Positions 34,819 through 48,301 are shown, counted from the stretch's first letter. The stretch is DNA of 64,000 bases from Pseudonocardia sp. ICBG1293 (GCF_020131355.1 NZ_JAHLEL010000040.1:186001-250000), one strand, 5' to 3'. The notes: generated by a model from the letters alone, not told the origin. Program-made: numbers and translations.

Positions 34819-34834
34819 CCGCACGGCCGTTCGA
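34819..34834. promoter_or_regulatory. Degenerate SOS-like box upstream of ruvC
   Basis: Toward ruvC: TCGAAC-GGCC-GTGCGG. The first half-site is perfect and the second has two mismatches. It lies 21 bp before the GTG, the same relative place as the ruvA box. Weak alone, but plausible in context. Confidence 0.4.
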
Positions 34835-34928
34835 GAACCGTACCGGTGGCGGCGGCGCCGTCCGAGCGGGCACGCCGGTCCGGCGGGTCCGGGCCGGACC
34901 CTCCGCACCGGGATGACAGGGTGCGCAG

Positions 34929-36077
34929 GTGACGTCGTTCCTCCGGGTCCTCGCGTGGGTGTGGGCCGCGCTGCTGCTGGTCGTGCTCGTGGGGACCTTC
35001 CGCCCCGGGACGCCGGCCATCGGGCTCGCGGGGTCGTTCCTCAGCGGTGCCTACCCGCTGCAGGTGGCCCTGGCCGCGGTGCTCGGGATCCTGTTCGGGC
35101 TGGCGGCGCGGGCCGCGGGCGCGCGGTTCACCGGCGTGGCGACGGCCGTACTCGCCCTGGCGGCGGTCGTCGGGTCGGTCACGGTGCTGGCCGCGCAGGG
35201 GCGCGCCGCGTCCGAGCAGGGCGTCCCGCTGGACTGGACGGCGGCCCTGACCGAGCTGGGCCAGCCCGACGGGCGGCCGGACCGGTCGGTGGAGTTCGCC
35301 CCCGGGCGCACGCTGGACCTCTATCTGCCCACCGGCGCTGGACCGCACCCGACGATGGTGTGGGCGCACGGCGGTTCGTGGACGAGCGGCGACCGTGACG
35401 ACCGGACCGCGCTGAACCGCTGGCTCGCCGAGCGCGGCTGGGCGGTGGCCGCGGTGGACTACCGGCTGCCGCCGCCCGAGCCCGTCGGCCGCGACCAGCA
35501 ACGCGACGTCGCCTGCGCCGTCGACTGGGTCCGTGCGCACGCCGGCGAGGCCGGGCTGGACCCCGCAAGGCTGGTGCTGGCCGGGCAGTCCGCCGGGGCG
35601 ACGCTCGCGCTGTCCACCACCTCCGGGCTGCTCGACGGCACGCTCGCCTGCTCCGAGGCCCCGGCGGCGTTCGGCGGCACCGGCCCGGCCGACGCCGCAC
35701 CGCCGGCGCCGGGTCCACCGCCGGTCGGCGTGGTCGCCTACTACCCGCCGGTCGACCTGACCCTGGTCGACCCGGCCCTGCAGCGCACCCTGTTCGGCGG
35801 CACCGCCGACCAGGCGCCGGGGCTGCTGCGGCTGCTCTCCCCCGCCGAGCAGGTCCGCCCCGGTCTCCCCCCGACCCTGCTGCTGCTGGGCTCCGCGGAC
35901 CACTACGTCCTGCCCGACCGGGTCCGTGCCTACGACCGGGAGCTCCGCGCCGCGGGGGTCGACGGCAGGCTCGTCACCGTCCCCTACGCCGACCACGTCT
36001 TCGACCGGCCGTTCGGCAGCCCGGGCGCGCAGCTGACCCGGGAGGCCGTGATCCGGTTCCTGACCGGGCTCCACTGA
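34929..36077 (+). CDS. Membrane-anchored alpha/beta hydrolase (esterase, HSL/carboxylesterase type)
   Basis: 382 residues from GTG 34929. Three N-terminal transmembrane helices (residues about 5-22, 40-62 and 66-87) precede an alpha/beta-hydrolase domain. The oxyanion segment VWAHGGSW, nucleophile elbow [10 protein letters not shown] (Ser), acid in [11 protein letters not shown] and His in [11 protein letters not shown] are all present. The pattern resembles BD-FAE/HSL carboxylesterases with an added membrane anchor; the active site probably faces outward. The stop overlaps the MOSC gene start by one base (TGATG), so both are cotranscribed. Substrate is unknown. Confidence 0.85.
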   Translation: MTSFLRVLAWVWAALLLVVLVGTFRPGTPAIGLAGSFLSGAYPLQVALAAVLGILFGLAARAAGARFTGVATAVLALAAVVGSVTVLAAQGRAASEQGVPLDWTAALTELGQPDGRPDRSVEFAPGRTLDLYLPTGAGPHPTMVWAHGGSWTSGDRDDRTALNRWLAERGWAVAAVDYRLPPPEPVGRDQQRDVACAVDWVRAHAGEAGLDPARLVLAGQSAGATLALSTTSGLLDGTLACSEAPAAFGGTGPADAAPPAPGPPPVGVVAYYPPVDLTLVDPALQRTLFGGTADQAPGLLRLLSPAEQVRPGLPPTLLLLGSADHYVLPDRVRAYDRELRAAGVDGRLVTVPYADHVFDRPFGSPGAQLTREAVIRFLTGLH

Positions 36078-36676
36078 TGCGGGTCGAGATCACCGCCCTG
36101 CTGGCCTCGCCCCGGCACGCCTACGAGGGCAGACCCGCCGACGGGCCCCGGCCCGACCCGGAGCCGCCGCTGCGCGGTGCGGTCCGGGTCCGTGCCGGTC
36201 ACGGGATCGTCGGTGACCGTTACGCGGGCCGCCCGGCCCACGCCCGCGCCGCGGTGACCGTGCTGGCCGCGGAGTCGCTGGACCACCTGCGGGAGGTCCT
36301 CGGTGCCGCCGCCACCGCGACCCCGCGGGCGGCGCGGCGCAACGTCGTGCTGCGCGGCGCACCCGTCGACGCGCTCGCCGCGCCGGGCCGCGGCGGCACC
36401 GGCGCGCTGTTCACGCTGGACTCCGGCGACGGCCCGGTCCGCTTCCGCGCGCACCGGGCCGCCGCACCCTGTCGCTGGATGGACACCGAGATCGGCGACG
36501 GCGCGTGGGCGGCGCTGCGGGGCCGGGGCGGTGTCCGCTGCGAGCCCCTCGACGACGGCGTGCTCCGCCTCGGTCCGGCCGAGCTGACGATCCTCGAACC
36601 GGCGGCAGCCGTACCGCCGGACGCCGGGCACGGACCGCCCGGCGGGAGGCCCACACCGTCCGCCGTCGACCCGTAA
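36077..36676 (+). CDS. MOSC domain-containing protein
   Basis: 199 residues from ATG 36077. MOSC-type pattern: GHGIVGDRYAG with HARAAVTVLAAESLDHL, RRNVVLRGAPVDAL, the conserved Cys in HRAAAPCRWMD, and GRGGVRCEPLDDGVLRLGPAELTIL. MOSC domains transfer sulfur or bind molybdenum cofactor. This short stand-alone form resembles actinobacterial YiiM-like proteins, but no partner oxidoreductase is adjacent. It is translationally coupled to the upstream esterase gene. The C-terminal 25 residues are Pro/Gly-rich and probably disordered. Confidence 0.8.
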   Translation: MRVEITALLASPRHAYEGRPADGPRPDPEPPLRGAVRVRAGHGIVGDRYAGRPAHARAAVTVLAAESLDHLREVLGAAATATPRAARRNVVLRGAPVDALAAPGRGGTGALFTLDSGDGPVRFRAHRAAAPCRWMDTEIGDGAWAALRGRGGVRCEPLDDGVLRLGPAELTILEPAAAVPPDAGHGPPGGRPTPSAVDP

Positions 36677-36734
36677 CGGCAGGTCCCGGGTCTGCGACCC
36701 TACCGGCGTCGACACCGGAGGAGGTGACGCCGCG

Positions 36735-37313
36735 ATGTCCCTGGTGCCCCGTCCGCGCCGCCCCGAGGAGCCACCGGCCTCCCCCGGGCGGACCGGTGTC
36801 GTGGTCCACCGGGGTCTGCCCGGGGACCGGGTGACCTGGGCCCGCCGGGCCGCCCGCATCGGCGGGCTCCTGGTCGCCCTGGCCGACGCCGAGTCCGGCG
36901 GTCTGGAGCTGCCCGCGTCGCTGGCCGGTCGCCGCGCGCTGTGGGCGTGGTCGCGTTCGGCGGAACGCGCGGTCGCCGCAGCCGGGGACGCCGACGCGGT
37001 CGTCGAGGTCCACACCGAGGACGCCGACCTCCTGGCGGCCGCCGGGCGGGACCTGGCCGCGGTGCTGCGCCACGAACGCGACACCCGCCGCACCTCCGTC
37101 CCCGGCGACACGCCGACCGGCGCCACGGGCCCGGCCGAACGGCTCTGCGCGCTCCTGCACACCCAGGCCCGCCGGCAGGACGTCGCGGTGAAGCTGCTCG
37201 TCGCCGAGCTGGGCCGCGCCGCCCGGATCCTCGCCCCGGGCCACCTGCGCCGCCCCGCGGGTGCCGGGTACGGAGCGGGCGCCGCCCCCGCGCGGGGAGC
37301 GGTCGCCGGCTGA
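36735..37313 (+). CDS. Hypothetical actinobacterial protein
   Basis: 192 residues from ATG 36735 with a strong GGAGGAGGTG ribosome site. Mostly helical and Arg/Ala/Leu-rich (VTWARRAARIGGLLVALADAESG, RLCALLHTQARRQDVAVKLLVAELGRAARIL), with Pro-rich N-terminus and Gly/Ala-rich tail. No transmembrane segment, signal peptide, metal motif or recognisable domain was seen. It is convergent with polA (10-bp gap) and 58 bp downstream of the MOSC gene, perhaps in the same transcript. No function is assigned. Confidence 0.55.
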   Translation: MSLVPRPRRPEEPPASPGRTGVVVHRGLPGDRVTWARRAARIGGLLVALADAESGGLELPASLAGRRALWAWSRSAERAVAAAGDADAVVEVHTEDADLLAAAGRDLAAVLRHERDTRRTSVPGDTPTGATGPAERLCALLHTQARRQDVAVKLLVAELGRAARILAPGHLRRPAGAGYGAGAAPARGAVAG

Positions 37314-37323
37314 CCCGCCGGTC

Positions 37324-40119
37324 TCAGTGCGCGGCGGCGTCCCAGCTGCGACCGGACCCGACCGAGACCTCCAGCGGCACCGACAGGTCCGCGGCGGCCG
37401 CCATCTCCCGGCGGACGAGCGCCTCCAGGGGCTCGCGCTCACCGTCGGCGACCTCCAGGACGAGCTCGTCGTGCACCTGCAGCAGCATCCGGCTGCGCAG
37501 CCCCTCGGTCCGCAGGGCCCGGTGCACCCCCAGCATCGCGACCTTGATGATGTCCGCCGCGCTGCCCTGGATCGGGGCGTTGAGCGCCATCCGCTCGGCC
37601 ATCTCACGCCGCTGACGGTTGTCGCTGGTCAGGTCGGGCAGGTAGCGGCGGCGCCCCAGGATGGTGGCGGTGTAGCCGTCCTTGCGGGCCTGGTCGACGA
37701 CGCCCGCGAGGTAGTCGCGCACCCCGCCGAACCCGGCGAAGTAGTCGTCCATCATCTCCTTCGCCTCCTCGGTGGAGATCCGCAGCTGGCCGGACAGGCC
37801 GTAGGCCGACAGCCCGTAGGCCAGGCCGTAGTTCATCGCCTTGATCTTGGCGCGCTGCTCGACCGACACGTCGGTGGCCTCGACCCCGAAGACCCGGGCC
37901 GCGGTCTCGGCGTGGAAGTCGTGCTGCGAGCGGAACGCCTCGATCAGCGCGGCGTCCTCGGACAGGTGCGCCATGATCCGCATCTCGATCTGGCTGTAGT
38001 CCGCGGTCAGCAGCTCCGCGTACGGCGCGCCGTCGGGCCCGGAGCCGACGACGAACGCGTCCCGGATCCGGCGCCCGGCGGCGGTCCGGATCGGCACGTT
38101 CTGCAGATTCGGGTCGGTGGAGGACAGCCGGCCGGTCGCGGCGATGGTCTGCGAGTAGGTGGTGTGGATCCGGCCGTCCTCGGCGACGGACTTCATGAGC
38201 CCGTCGACGGTCACCTTGAGCCGGGTCGCGTCGCGGTGCTGCAGCAGGAACTGCAGGAACGGGTGCCCGGTCTGCTCGTAGAGGCTCGCCAGCGCGTCCG
38301 CGTCGGTCGTGTAGCCGGTCTTGGTGCGCTTGGTCTTGGGCATCTCCAGCTCGTCGAACAGGACGACCTGCAGCTGCTTGGGCGAGCCGAGGTTGATCTC
38401 CTTGCCGATCACCTCGTAGGCCGCCCGGGCGGCCTCGCGGACCTGGCCGCCGAAGTCGGACTCCAGGTCGGACAGGGTCTCCCCGTCGACGGCGATCCCG
38501 GCGGCCTCGCAGTCGGCCAGCACGAACGCGAGCGGCAGCTCCAGGTCGGCCAGCAGCTCGCTGCCGCCCCGCTCGGCGAGATCGGCGTCCAGGGCGTCGG
38601 CGAGCTCGGCGATCGCCGAGGCGGCGAGCATCTCCTGCCCCGCGGCCTGCGCGTCGGCCTCCTCCTCGCCGCCGAGCAGGGACAGCTGCCCGTCGGCGGG
38701 CTCCTCGGTGCGCAGCTCGCGGCGCAGGTAGCGCAGCGCGAGGTCGGCCAGGTCGAACGTCCGCTGCCCGGGCTTGGCCAGGTAGGCGGCGAGCGCGGTG
38801 TCGCTGGTCAGCCCGCCCAGCGTCCAGCCCCGCGCGCGCAGCGCGTGCAGCACCGGCTTCACGTCGTGCGCGGCCTTGGGCACGGACGCGTCGGCGAGCC
38901 AGTCACCCAGGGCGGCCTCGTCGTCCGGGGTGAGGCCGGTGAGTGCGAGGTAGCCGGCGGCCGGGACGCCGGCGGTGGCGCCGGCGGCCCGCTGCTCGAC
39001 GGTGGGCTCCCCCGCGGCGAGCGCGATCCCGTCGAGGTCGCGCCCGGCGATCGGGCCGGTGACCCCGGCGAAGCTCACCGCGACGCGACGGCCGTCGCGG
39101 GCGTGGGTGTCGAGCCAGGCCCGCACCGTGCCGGGCGCGACGACCTCGCCCGCCACCTCGAACCCGGACTCGGCCTCGGGCTCGGCGGAGGACAGGGTGG
39201 AGAACAGGCGCTCGCGCAGCACCCGGAACTCCAGCTCGTCGAACAGCCGGTGCACCGCGTCGCGGTCCCACGGACGGAGCTCGAGCTCCTCGGGGGCGGC
39301 GCCGAGGTCGACGTCGCGCACCAGCTCGGTGAGCTGGCGGTTGAGCAGCACGTTCGCCAGGTTGGCCCGCAGGTTGTCCCCGGCCTTGCCCTTGACCTCG
39401 TCGACCCGGTCGGTCAGCTCGTCGAGCGAGCCGAACTCGCGGACCCACTTGGCGGCGGTCTTCTCCCCCACTCCGGGGATGGAGGGCAGGTTGTCCGAGG
39501 GGTCGCCGCGCAGCGCGGCGAAGTCCGGGTACTGGGTCGGGGTGAGCCCGTAGCGCCTGTCCACCTCGGCCGGGTCGATCCGGCCCAGGTCGGACACGCC
39601 GCGCTTGGGGTACAGCACGGTGACGTCGTCGGTGACCAGCTGGAACGCGTCCCGGTCGCCGGTGGTGATGAGCACCTGGTACCCGTGTGCCTCGGCCTGG
39701 GTGGCGAGGGTGGCGATGAGGTCGTCGGCCTCGTAGCCGTCCACGGCGAAGACCGGGATGTTCAGTGCGGTCAGGACCTCCTTGATGAGGTCGATCTGGC
39801 CGCGGAAGTCGTCCGGCGGCGCGGAGCGGTTCGCCTTGTACTCGGCGTAACGCTCGGCGCGGAAGGTCTTGCGGGAGACGTCGAAGGCGACCGCGAGGTG
39901 GGTCGGTTCCTCGTCGCGCAGCAGGTTGATCAGCATCGAGGTGAAGCCGTAGACCGCGTTCGTGGTCTGCCCGGTGCCGGTACGGAAGTTCTCCGCGGGG
40001 AGCGCGAAGAACGCCCGGTAGGCCAGGGAGTGGCCGTCGAGCAGCAACAGGCGCGGCTTCGCCGGTGCCTTCTTCTTCGCCGAGGCCGACTTCTGGGTGC
40101 CCTGCGTCGCTGTGCTCAT
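37324..40119 (-). CDS. polA: DNA polymerase I
   Basis: 931 residues from ATG 40119. Domains: 5'-3' exonuclease (RLLLLDGHSLAYRAFFALP through AVDGYEADDLIATLA, ITTGDRDAFQLV and IPGVGEKTAAKWV), a degenerate 3'-5' exonuclease-like region (LTSDTALAAYLAKPG, lacking the usual acidic set as in mycobacterial PolA), and family A polymerase with motif A LLTADYSQIEMRIMAHLSED, motif B RAKIKAMNYGLAYGLSAYGL and motif C LLQVHDELVLEV. It acts in Okazaki fragment processing and gap repair. The N-terminus is Lys/Ala-rich. It lies downstream of yebC on the same strand but is insulated by a strong hairpin. Confidence 0.96.
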   Translation of the reverse strand: MSTATQGTQKSASAKKKAPAKPRLLLLDGHSLAYRAFFALPAENFRTGTGQTTNAVYGFTSMLINLLRDEEPTHLAVAFDVSRKTFRAERYAEYKANRSAPPDDFRGQIDLIKEVLTALNIPVFAVDGYEADDLIATLATQAEAHGYQVLITTGDRDAFQLVTDDVTVLYPKRGVSDLGRIDPAEVDRRYGLTPTQYPDFAALRGDPSDNLPSIPGVGEKTAAKWVREFGSLDELTDRVDEVKGKAGDNLRANLANVLLNRQLTELVRDVDLGAAPEELELRPWDRDAVHRLFDELEFRVLRERLFSTLSSAEPEAESGFEVAGEVVAPGTVRAWLDTHARDGRRVAVSFAGVTGPIAGRDLDGIALAAGEPTVEQRAAGATAGVPAAGYLALTGLTPDDEAALGDWLADASVPKAAHDVKPVLHALRARGWTLGGLTSDTALAAYLAKPGQRTFDLADLALRYLRRELRTEEPADGQLSLLGGEEEADAQAAGQEMLAASAIAELADALDADLAERGGSELLADLELPLAFVLADCEAAGIAVDGETLSDLESDFGGQVREAARAAYEVIGKEINLGSPKQLQVVLFDELEMPKTKRTKTGYTTDADALASLYEQTGHPFLQFLLQHRDATRLKVTVDGLMKSVAEDGRIHTTYSQTIAATGRLSSTDPNLQNVPIRTAAGRRIRDAFVVGSGPDGAPYAELLTADYSQIEMRIMAHLSEDAALIEAFRSQHDFHAETAARVFGVEATDVSVEQRAKIKAMNYGLAYGLSAYGLSGQLRISTEEAKEMMDDYFAGFGGVRDYLAGVVDQARKDGYTATILGRRRYLPDLTSDNRQRREMAERMALNAPIQGSAADIIKVAMLGVHRALRTEGLRSRMLLQVHDELVLEVADGEREPLEALVRREMAAAADLSVPLEVSVGSGRSWDAAAH

Positions 40120-40154
40120 CGGCGGCGAGTCTAGAACCGACCCCCGACAACGAA

Positions 40155-40187
40155 CGCGGCCGCGCCCCGGGTGGGGACGCGGCCGCG
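40155..40187. terminator. Strong hairpin after yebC
   Basis: CGCGGCCGCGCCCC pairs with GGGG-A-CGCGGCCGCG (14 bp with one bulged A, 4-nt loop). It lies 22 bp beyond the yebC stop and upstream of polA on the same strand, fitting a yebC terminator. Confidence 0.7.
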
Positions 40188-40208
40188 TGCGGACCTGCCG
40201 GGGCGACC

Positions 40209-40958
40209 TCAGCCGACCTCGGCCATCACCTCGTCGGAGACGTCGAAGTTGGCGTAGACGTTCTGCACCTCGTCGGAGTCCTCGAGCGCCTCGATCAGCT
40301 TGAAGACCTTCCGCGCGCCGTCGGCGTCCAGCTCGACCTGCATCGACGGCACGAAGACCGCCTCGGCGGAGTCGTAGTCGATACCGCTGCGCTGCAGCGC
40401 GGTGCGCACCGCGACGACGTCGGTCGGCTCGGAGACGACCTCCCAGCTCTCCCCGAGGTCGTTCACCTCCTCGGCACCCGCGTCGAGGACGGCCAGCAGC
40501 ACGTCGTCCTCGGACAGGTCGGCCTTGGGCAGGACGACGACACCCTTGCGGGTGAACAGGTACGCCACCGAGCCGGGGTCGGCCATCGTCCCGCCGTTGC
40601 GGGTCATCGCCGTCCGGACCTCGGTCGCCGCGCGGTTGCGGTTGTCGGACAGGCACTCGACGAGCACCGCGACACCGTTCGGCCCGTAGCCCTCGTAGGT
40701 GATCGTCTGGTAGTCGGCCCCGCCGGCGTCGGCACCCGAACCACGCTTGACCGCGCGGTCGATGTTGTCGTTCGGGACCGAGCTCTTCTTCGCCTTCTGG
40801 ATGGCGTCGTAGAGCGTCGGGTTGCCGGCGGGGTCACCGCCGCCGGTCCGGGCCGCGACCTCGATGTTCTTGATCAGCTTGGCGAACATCTTGCCGCGGC
40901 GGGCGTCGATCACGGCCTTCTTGTGCTTGGTCGTCGCCCACTTGGAGTGACCGCTCAT
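40209..40958 (-). CDS. yebC: YebC/PmpR-family transcriptional regulator / translation factor
   Basis: 249 residues from ATG 40958 ([28 protein letters not shown]), the invariant YebC N-terminus. The three-domain length and segments such as [28 protein letters not shown] and FTRKGVVVL are full. Members were described as DNA-binding regulators (PmpR); YebC proteins are also reported to relieve ribosome stalling on proline stretches. Here, as in many bacteria, it belongs to the pdxT-yebC-ruvC neighbourhood, though polA and others intervene. Confidence 0.94.
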   Translation of the reverse strand: MSGHSKWATTKHKKAVIDARRGKMFAKLIKNIEVAARTGGGDPAGNPTLYDAIQKAKKSSVPNDNIDRAVKRGSGADAGGADYQTITYEGYGPNGVAVLVECLSDNRNRAATEVRTAMTRNGGTMADPGSVAYLFTRKGVVVLPKADLSEDDVLLAVLDAGAEEVNDLGESWEVVSEPTDVVAVRTALQRSGIDYDSAEAVFVPSMQVELDADGARKVFKLIEALEDSDEVQNVYANFDVSDEVMAEVG

Positions 40959-41194
40959 CGGCTCGTCTGCCCACCTCTCGTGCTCGCACCGCGCACACCA
41001 CGCACGGTGAGGGGCAGGTCCGACGCCCCGCAGCGCGAGCTGCGGTCGGGCCGACCTGCGGGAACCCGTCAATGCTACCGGCGATGCGGCTCCGCCCCGG
41101 CCCGGGCCCGCGCGCACCCCCCGGCACACGGACATATGCAAGATCCACTATGCTTCGCCACCACGTCCCGCCGGGAACCCGGCACGGACTACTC

Positions 41195-41209
41195 TGACAA
41201 CCGTTATCG
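41195..41209. promoter_or_regulatory. Zur/Fur-like 7-1-7 palindrome upstream of the metal ATPase operon
   Basis: TGACAACCGTTATCG has inverted arms TGACAAC and CGATAAC (5 of 7 matching) around one base, similar in layout to actinobacterial Zur boxes. It overlaps the end of a TACTCT (-10-like) at 41190-41195 and is 37 bp upstream of the DUF1490 start. It is a candidate metal-responsive operator, unproven. Confidence 0.35.
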
Positions 41210-41245
41210 GCACCCGCACCGGTGCCGGTCACGAGAGGAGCGCAC

Positions 41246-41524
41246 GTGTTCGCAGCAGTGGCAGGCAAGGCCGTCGGGCTCGTGGCGAGCGGGCTGGCCG
41301 GCGCGGTCGCCTACGACGGCGTCAAGAAGGTCGCGCGTTCCGGCGCCGTCCGCGAGGCCGCCGTCTCCGTGACCACGTGGGGGCTCAGGGGCGCCCGCGC
41401 CGCCGAGACCGGCGCCGAGAAGGCCCGGCTCGCGACCGCCGACATCGTCGCCGAGGCCCGCGACCGGATCGGCGAACAGGCCCCCGCGCCGGGCGACGGC
41501 CACGGTCACGGCCACGAGCACTGA
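41246..41524 (+). CDS. DUF1490 protein, PacL-like metallochaperone
   Basis: 92 residues from GTG 41246 (GAGAGGAG upstream). A hydrophobic Gly/Ala N-terminus (AVAGKAVGLVASGLAGAVAYDGVKK), an amphipathic middle (VREAAVSVTTWGLRGARAAETGAEKARLATADIVAEARDRI) and a His-rich end GDGHGHGHEH match DUF1490 proteins. In M. tuberculosis these (PacL1-3) pair with P-type metal ATPases, form membrane platforms and bind Zn through the tail. It directly precedes such an ATPase (29-bp gap). Predicted role: metal delivery to, and stabilisation of, the exporter. Confidence 0.85.
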   Translation: MFAAVAGKAVGLVASGLAGAVAYDGVKKVARSGAVREAAVSVTTWGLRGARAAETGAEKARLATADIVAEARDRIGEQAPAPGDGHGHGHEH

Positions 41525-41553
41525 TCCCGGCCCCGATCGAGACGAGTCCCCGC

Positions 41554-43785
<2,232 letters not shown>

Positions 43786-44354
43786 AAGGCCCGGGCGGCG
43801 GGGTGGAACAGCAGCGCGACGGCGGCGACCACCTCGGCCACGTGCAGCCCGCGCAGCCCCGCCGCGACGAGCTCGGGTCCGGTGGCGGACACCAGGAACG
43901 ACCCCACCGAACCCCCGTCGGCGAGTGCCCGCACCGGCTCGAGGACCAGCGAGGCCGTCCCGAACACCCCCAGGACGCCCAGCACGGTCCACCGGTACAT
44001 CCCGTGCCCGGAGCGCAGTTGCAGTACGAGCACGCCCAGCACCAGGTACATCCCGGCCCGCACGGCCAGCTCCCCGGCCGACGGCGGCACCGGTCCGACC
44101 AGCCGGACCAGGGACTCGGCGAACCCGGCCAGGATGGCGCCCAGCCACAGCGCGACGCTGAGGGCCACCGCGGACGGCAGCACGGGACGCGACCCGGTGG
44201 GCACGACGGTGGTGGTCATGCCTCCAGGGTCCCCCCGGCGCGCCGCTCGGCCCACACGGCGCTCCCCCGGGTGGAGCTGGGGTAATCCCCACCCCGCACC
44301 CGACCGGGCGAACCGGGTGCCCCGTGACCATCAATCTGTACTAGCGTACGAATT

Positions 44355-44984
44355 GTGGCCGGCCGGCACACCCGCAGCACGCGGACCCGCGCGGCGCTGC
44401 TCGACGCCGCCATCGAGATCATCTGCACCCGGGGGGTCGCCGCGGTGACCCAGCGCGCCGTGGCCGCACGGGCCGGGACCTCGCTCGCCTCGACGACGTA
44501 CCACTTCCGCACCGCGGACGACCTGCTCGTCGCCGCGTTCGAGGTGACCAGCACCCGGACCATCGCCGACATGCGCCGGACCGCGCGCGAGGCGGCCGAG
44601 CGGGGGGCGGGGATCGTCGACGCGGCCATGGCCGTCGTGGCGCGCGCACCCTACGGCGACCGGCTGCCACCGGACGGGGTCGTCCAGCTGACCCTGAGCG
44701 CGATCCACAACCCACGGCTGCGCCCGATCGCCGAGGCGTTCGTCGAGGAGCTGGCCACGCTGTTCGCCCCGCTGACCGCCACCCCGGACACCGCCCGCAC
44801 CCTCGCGCGCTCGCTGTCCGGGCTGATCCTGCACGAGATGGCGCGCGGCGCCGACACCCCCACCCCGACCATGCGCGACGACGTCACACGCCTGCTCGCG
44901 GCGTTCGGCGTACCCGACCGTCCCGCGACCGGCCGACCTGCGGCCGGCCCGGCACACCACCACGAGGATCTGGAGCCAGGATGA
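44355..44984 (+). CDS. TetR family transcriptional regulator
   Basis: 209 residues from GTG 44355. N-terminal HTH: TRAALLDAAIEIICTRGVAAVTQRAVAARAGTSLASTTYHF, the classical TetR recognition helix pattern. The C-terminal ligand domain is divergent. The start has no good Shine-Dalgarno and lies right after GTACTAGCGTAC (44338-44349), a small symmetric element suitable as its operator, so the mRNA may be nearly leaderless and autoregulated. Its stop overlaps the oxygenase-like gene by ATGA. It is therefore the likely dedicated regulator of that gene. Confidence 0.88.
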   Translation: MAGRHTRSTRTRAALLDAAIEIICTRGVAAVTQRAVAARAGTSLASTTYHFRTADDLLVAAFEVTSTRTIADMRRTAREAAERGAGIVDAAMAVVARAPYGDRLPPDGVVQLTLSAIHNPRLRPIAEAFVEELATLFAPLTATPDTARTLARSLSGLILHEMARGADTPTPTMRDDVTRLLAAFGVPDRPATGRPAAGPAHHHEDLEPG

Positions 44985-46162
44985 CCGTCACCGCCGCGTG
45001 GCCGACCGGCCGGTCGAGCCGGTCCGCCGTGCTCGCCCAGTTCGGCGAGACCCGCGCCGACCTCATGCAGTGGGCCCTGACCACCGGCGACCCGCTCGCC
45101 GACGCCGTCGTCGAGGAGATGCACGAGCTCGGGATGTCCACGGCGCGGCCGCTGCTCGTGCGCGGGATCGAGGACGGCCTCGACAGCCTCGACGACCCGC
45201 CGCCCGCACTCGCGGCGCTGCTGCGCCGGACCGAGACCCCGCCCGACTACGTCGACGACGCGCTGCTCGACGACGCGCCCCGGCCCTGGTTCAGCTCGCC
45301 GACCCCGGTGCACATCCTCTCGCTGAGCGCGGGAGCCCTCGTCCGGGTCTACGAGTCGCCCTCGATCGCGAAGGTCCTGTCCACCACCGGCCGCCTGGTC
45401 GACCGGGCCGAGAGGCGGCTCACCGAGACCGGGACCTGGCTGACCCAGGCGATGCTGCCGGGCAACCTGCGCCGCGGGCGGCCCGGATACGTCGCGACCC
45501 TGAACGTCCGCATGCTGCACGCCCACATGCGCAGGCTCGCCCTCGACCGCGGGTACGACAGCACCGCCGACGGTGTGCCGGTCAACCAGGTGGACCTCGC
45601 GCGGACCTGGATGGACTTCACCCTGACCTCGTTCGTCGCGGAGGAACAGTTCGGGTTCGACCTCACCGGACGCGAGCTCGCAGGCCTCTACCGCTACTGG
45701 TGGTACATCGGGCACCTGCTCGGCATCGACGCCCGGCTCGTCGAGGGGATCACCGGCCACGACGCGGCCCGCCGGATCGACGACGTCCTGCAGACCGTGA
45801 CCGGCCCCGTCTCGGACGACTCCGCGCGGCTCGCCGCCGCGACCCTCGACTCGATCGCGGTCCTGCTCCGCGGCCTGCTCGGTGTCCCGCCCCGCCTGTC
45901 CCGGCCCGCTCTCGACGCGATCACCCGCCGCATCCACGGCCCGGGGATGAGCCAGGACCTGCAGATCCGCCGTGCCCCGGTCGCCGACGCCCTGCTCACC
46001 CCGGCCGTCGCCGGCGTGCGGCAGGCCCGCGCGCTACGCCGGCGCTCACCCGAGCGGTGGCACTCGGCCGTCGAGGCGACCGTGGCCGCCGAGCGCGAGC
46101 GGACGGCGGGCCCCGGTGAGCCCACCGCCTACGAGCGCGGCGCCACCGGCTCCACCGACTGA
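44981..46162 (+). CDS. MpaB/DUF2236-family oxygenase-like protein
   Basis: 393 residues from ATG 44981, coupled to the TetR gene. All-helical protein with the MpaB/rubber-oxygenase (Lcp)-family arrangement: LLVRGIEDGLDSLDDPP at the N-terminus, TATLNVRMLHAHMRRLAL-like (YVATLNVRMLHAHMRRL) and QVDLARTWMDFTLTSFV in the core, and YRYWWYIGHLLGIDARL near the presumed haem site. Family members are b-type haem oxygenases; several act on rubber or fungal phenols, most are uncharacterised. No signal peptide, so a cytoplasmic role is expected. Substrate is unknown, probably the TetR ligand or a derivative. Confidence 0.8.
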   Translation: MTVTAAWPTGRSSRSAVLAQFGETRADLMQWALTTGDPLADAVVEEMHELGMSTARPLLVRGIEDGLDSLDDPPPALAALLRRTETPPDYVDDALLDDAPRPWFSSPTPVHILSLSAGALVRVYESPSIAKVLSTTGRLVDRAERRLTETGTWLTQAMLPGNLRRGRPGYVATLNVRMLHAHMRRLALDRGYDSTADGVPVNQVDLARTWMDFTLTSFVAEEQFGFDLTGRELAGLYRYWWYIGHLLGIDARLVEGITGHDAARRIDDVLQTVTGPVSDDSARLAAATLDSIAVLLRGLLGVPPRLSRPALDAITRRIHGPGMSQDLQIRRAPVADALLTPAVAGVRQARALRRRSPERWHSAVEATVAAERERTAGPGEPTAYERGATGSTD

Positions 46163-46208
46163 CCCGCGCGGGGCCGCCGTGGTGTCGTCCGGCGCGACCG
46201 GTACGCGG

Positions 46209-46841
46209 TCATCCGGCCGCGGCCCGCACCATGTCGACGAACAGCCCGTGCACCCGCCGGTCGCCGGTGAGCTCGGGGTGGAAGGAGGTCGCCAGCACCC
46301 GGCCCTGCCGGACCGCGACCGCCCGCCCGGCCGCCTCGCCCGCGTCGGCACCGGTGCTGGTGACGTCCGGGACCGAGGCGAGCACCTCGACGTCGCCGCC
46401 GGTCTTCTCGACCCACGGGGCCCGGATGAACACCGCGTGCACCCGGTCGCCGGTGAGGCCTGCGAACTCCAGGTCGGTCTCGAAGGAGTCGACCTGCCTG
46501 CCGAAGGCGTTGCGCCGCACGACGACGTCGAGCCCGCCGAGCTGGTGCTGGTCGGGCCGCCCGTCCAGGATCTCGTCGGCCAGCAGGATCATGCCCGCGC
46601 ACGAGCCGTAGGCGGGCAGGCCCTCACGCAGCCGGGCGCGCAGCGGCTCCAGCAGCTCGAACGTGTCGAGCAGCTTCGAGACCGTGGTGGACTCCCCGCC
46701 CGGCAGGACGATGCCGTCCACGGCGGCCAGCTCGGCGGGCCGGCGCACCGGGACCGCCGTCGCGCCGACCGCCGTCAGCGCGGCGACGTGTTCTGCGACG
46801 TTGCCCTGCAGGGCGAGCACACCGACGGTCGGGGAGGGCAT
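46209..46841 (-). CDS. pdxT: Pyridoxal 5'-phosphate synthase glutaminase subunit PdxT
   Basis: 210 residues from ATG 46841. Class I glutaminase: [27 protein letters not shown], nucleophile Cys in [33 protein letters not shown], and the His-Glu pair in ATSFHPEL. It releases ammonia from glutamine for the PdxS synthase in vitamin B6 synthesis. The pdxS gene, usually just upstream, is not here; upstream on this strand is a malic enzyme. The pdxT-yebC-ruv order of actinobacteria is kept, with insertions. Confidence 0.95.
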   Translation of the reverse strand: MPSPTVGVLALQGNVAEHVAALTAVGATAVPVRRPAELAAVDGIVLPGGESTTVSKLLDTFELLEPLRARLREGLPAYGSCAGMILLADEILDGRPDQHQLGGLDVVVRRNAFGRQVDSFETDLEFAGLTGDRVHAVFIRAPWVEKTGGDVEVLASVPDVTSTGADAGEAAGRAVAVRQGRVLATSFHPELTGDRRVHGLFVDMVRAAAG

Positions 46842-46894
46842 GCCGTCGAGGGTAACCCCGCTCCGGCCGCCCCATCCCGGACCGTCGACGTGAT

Positions 46895-48301
<1,407 letters not shown>

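Noticed and set aside
37324..40656. Extended polA of 1110 codons
   Set aside because: The extension passes antisense/out of frame through yebC and a terminator; conserved PolA begins at 40119.
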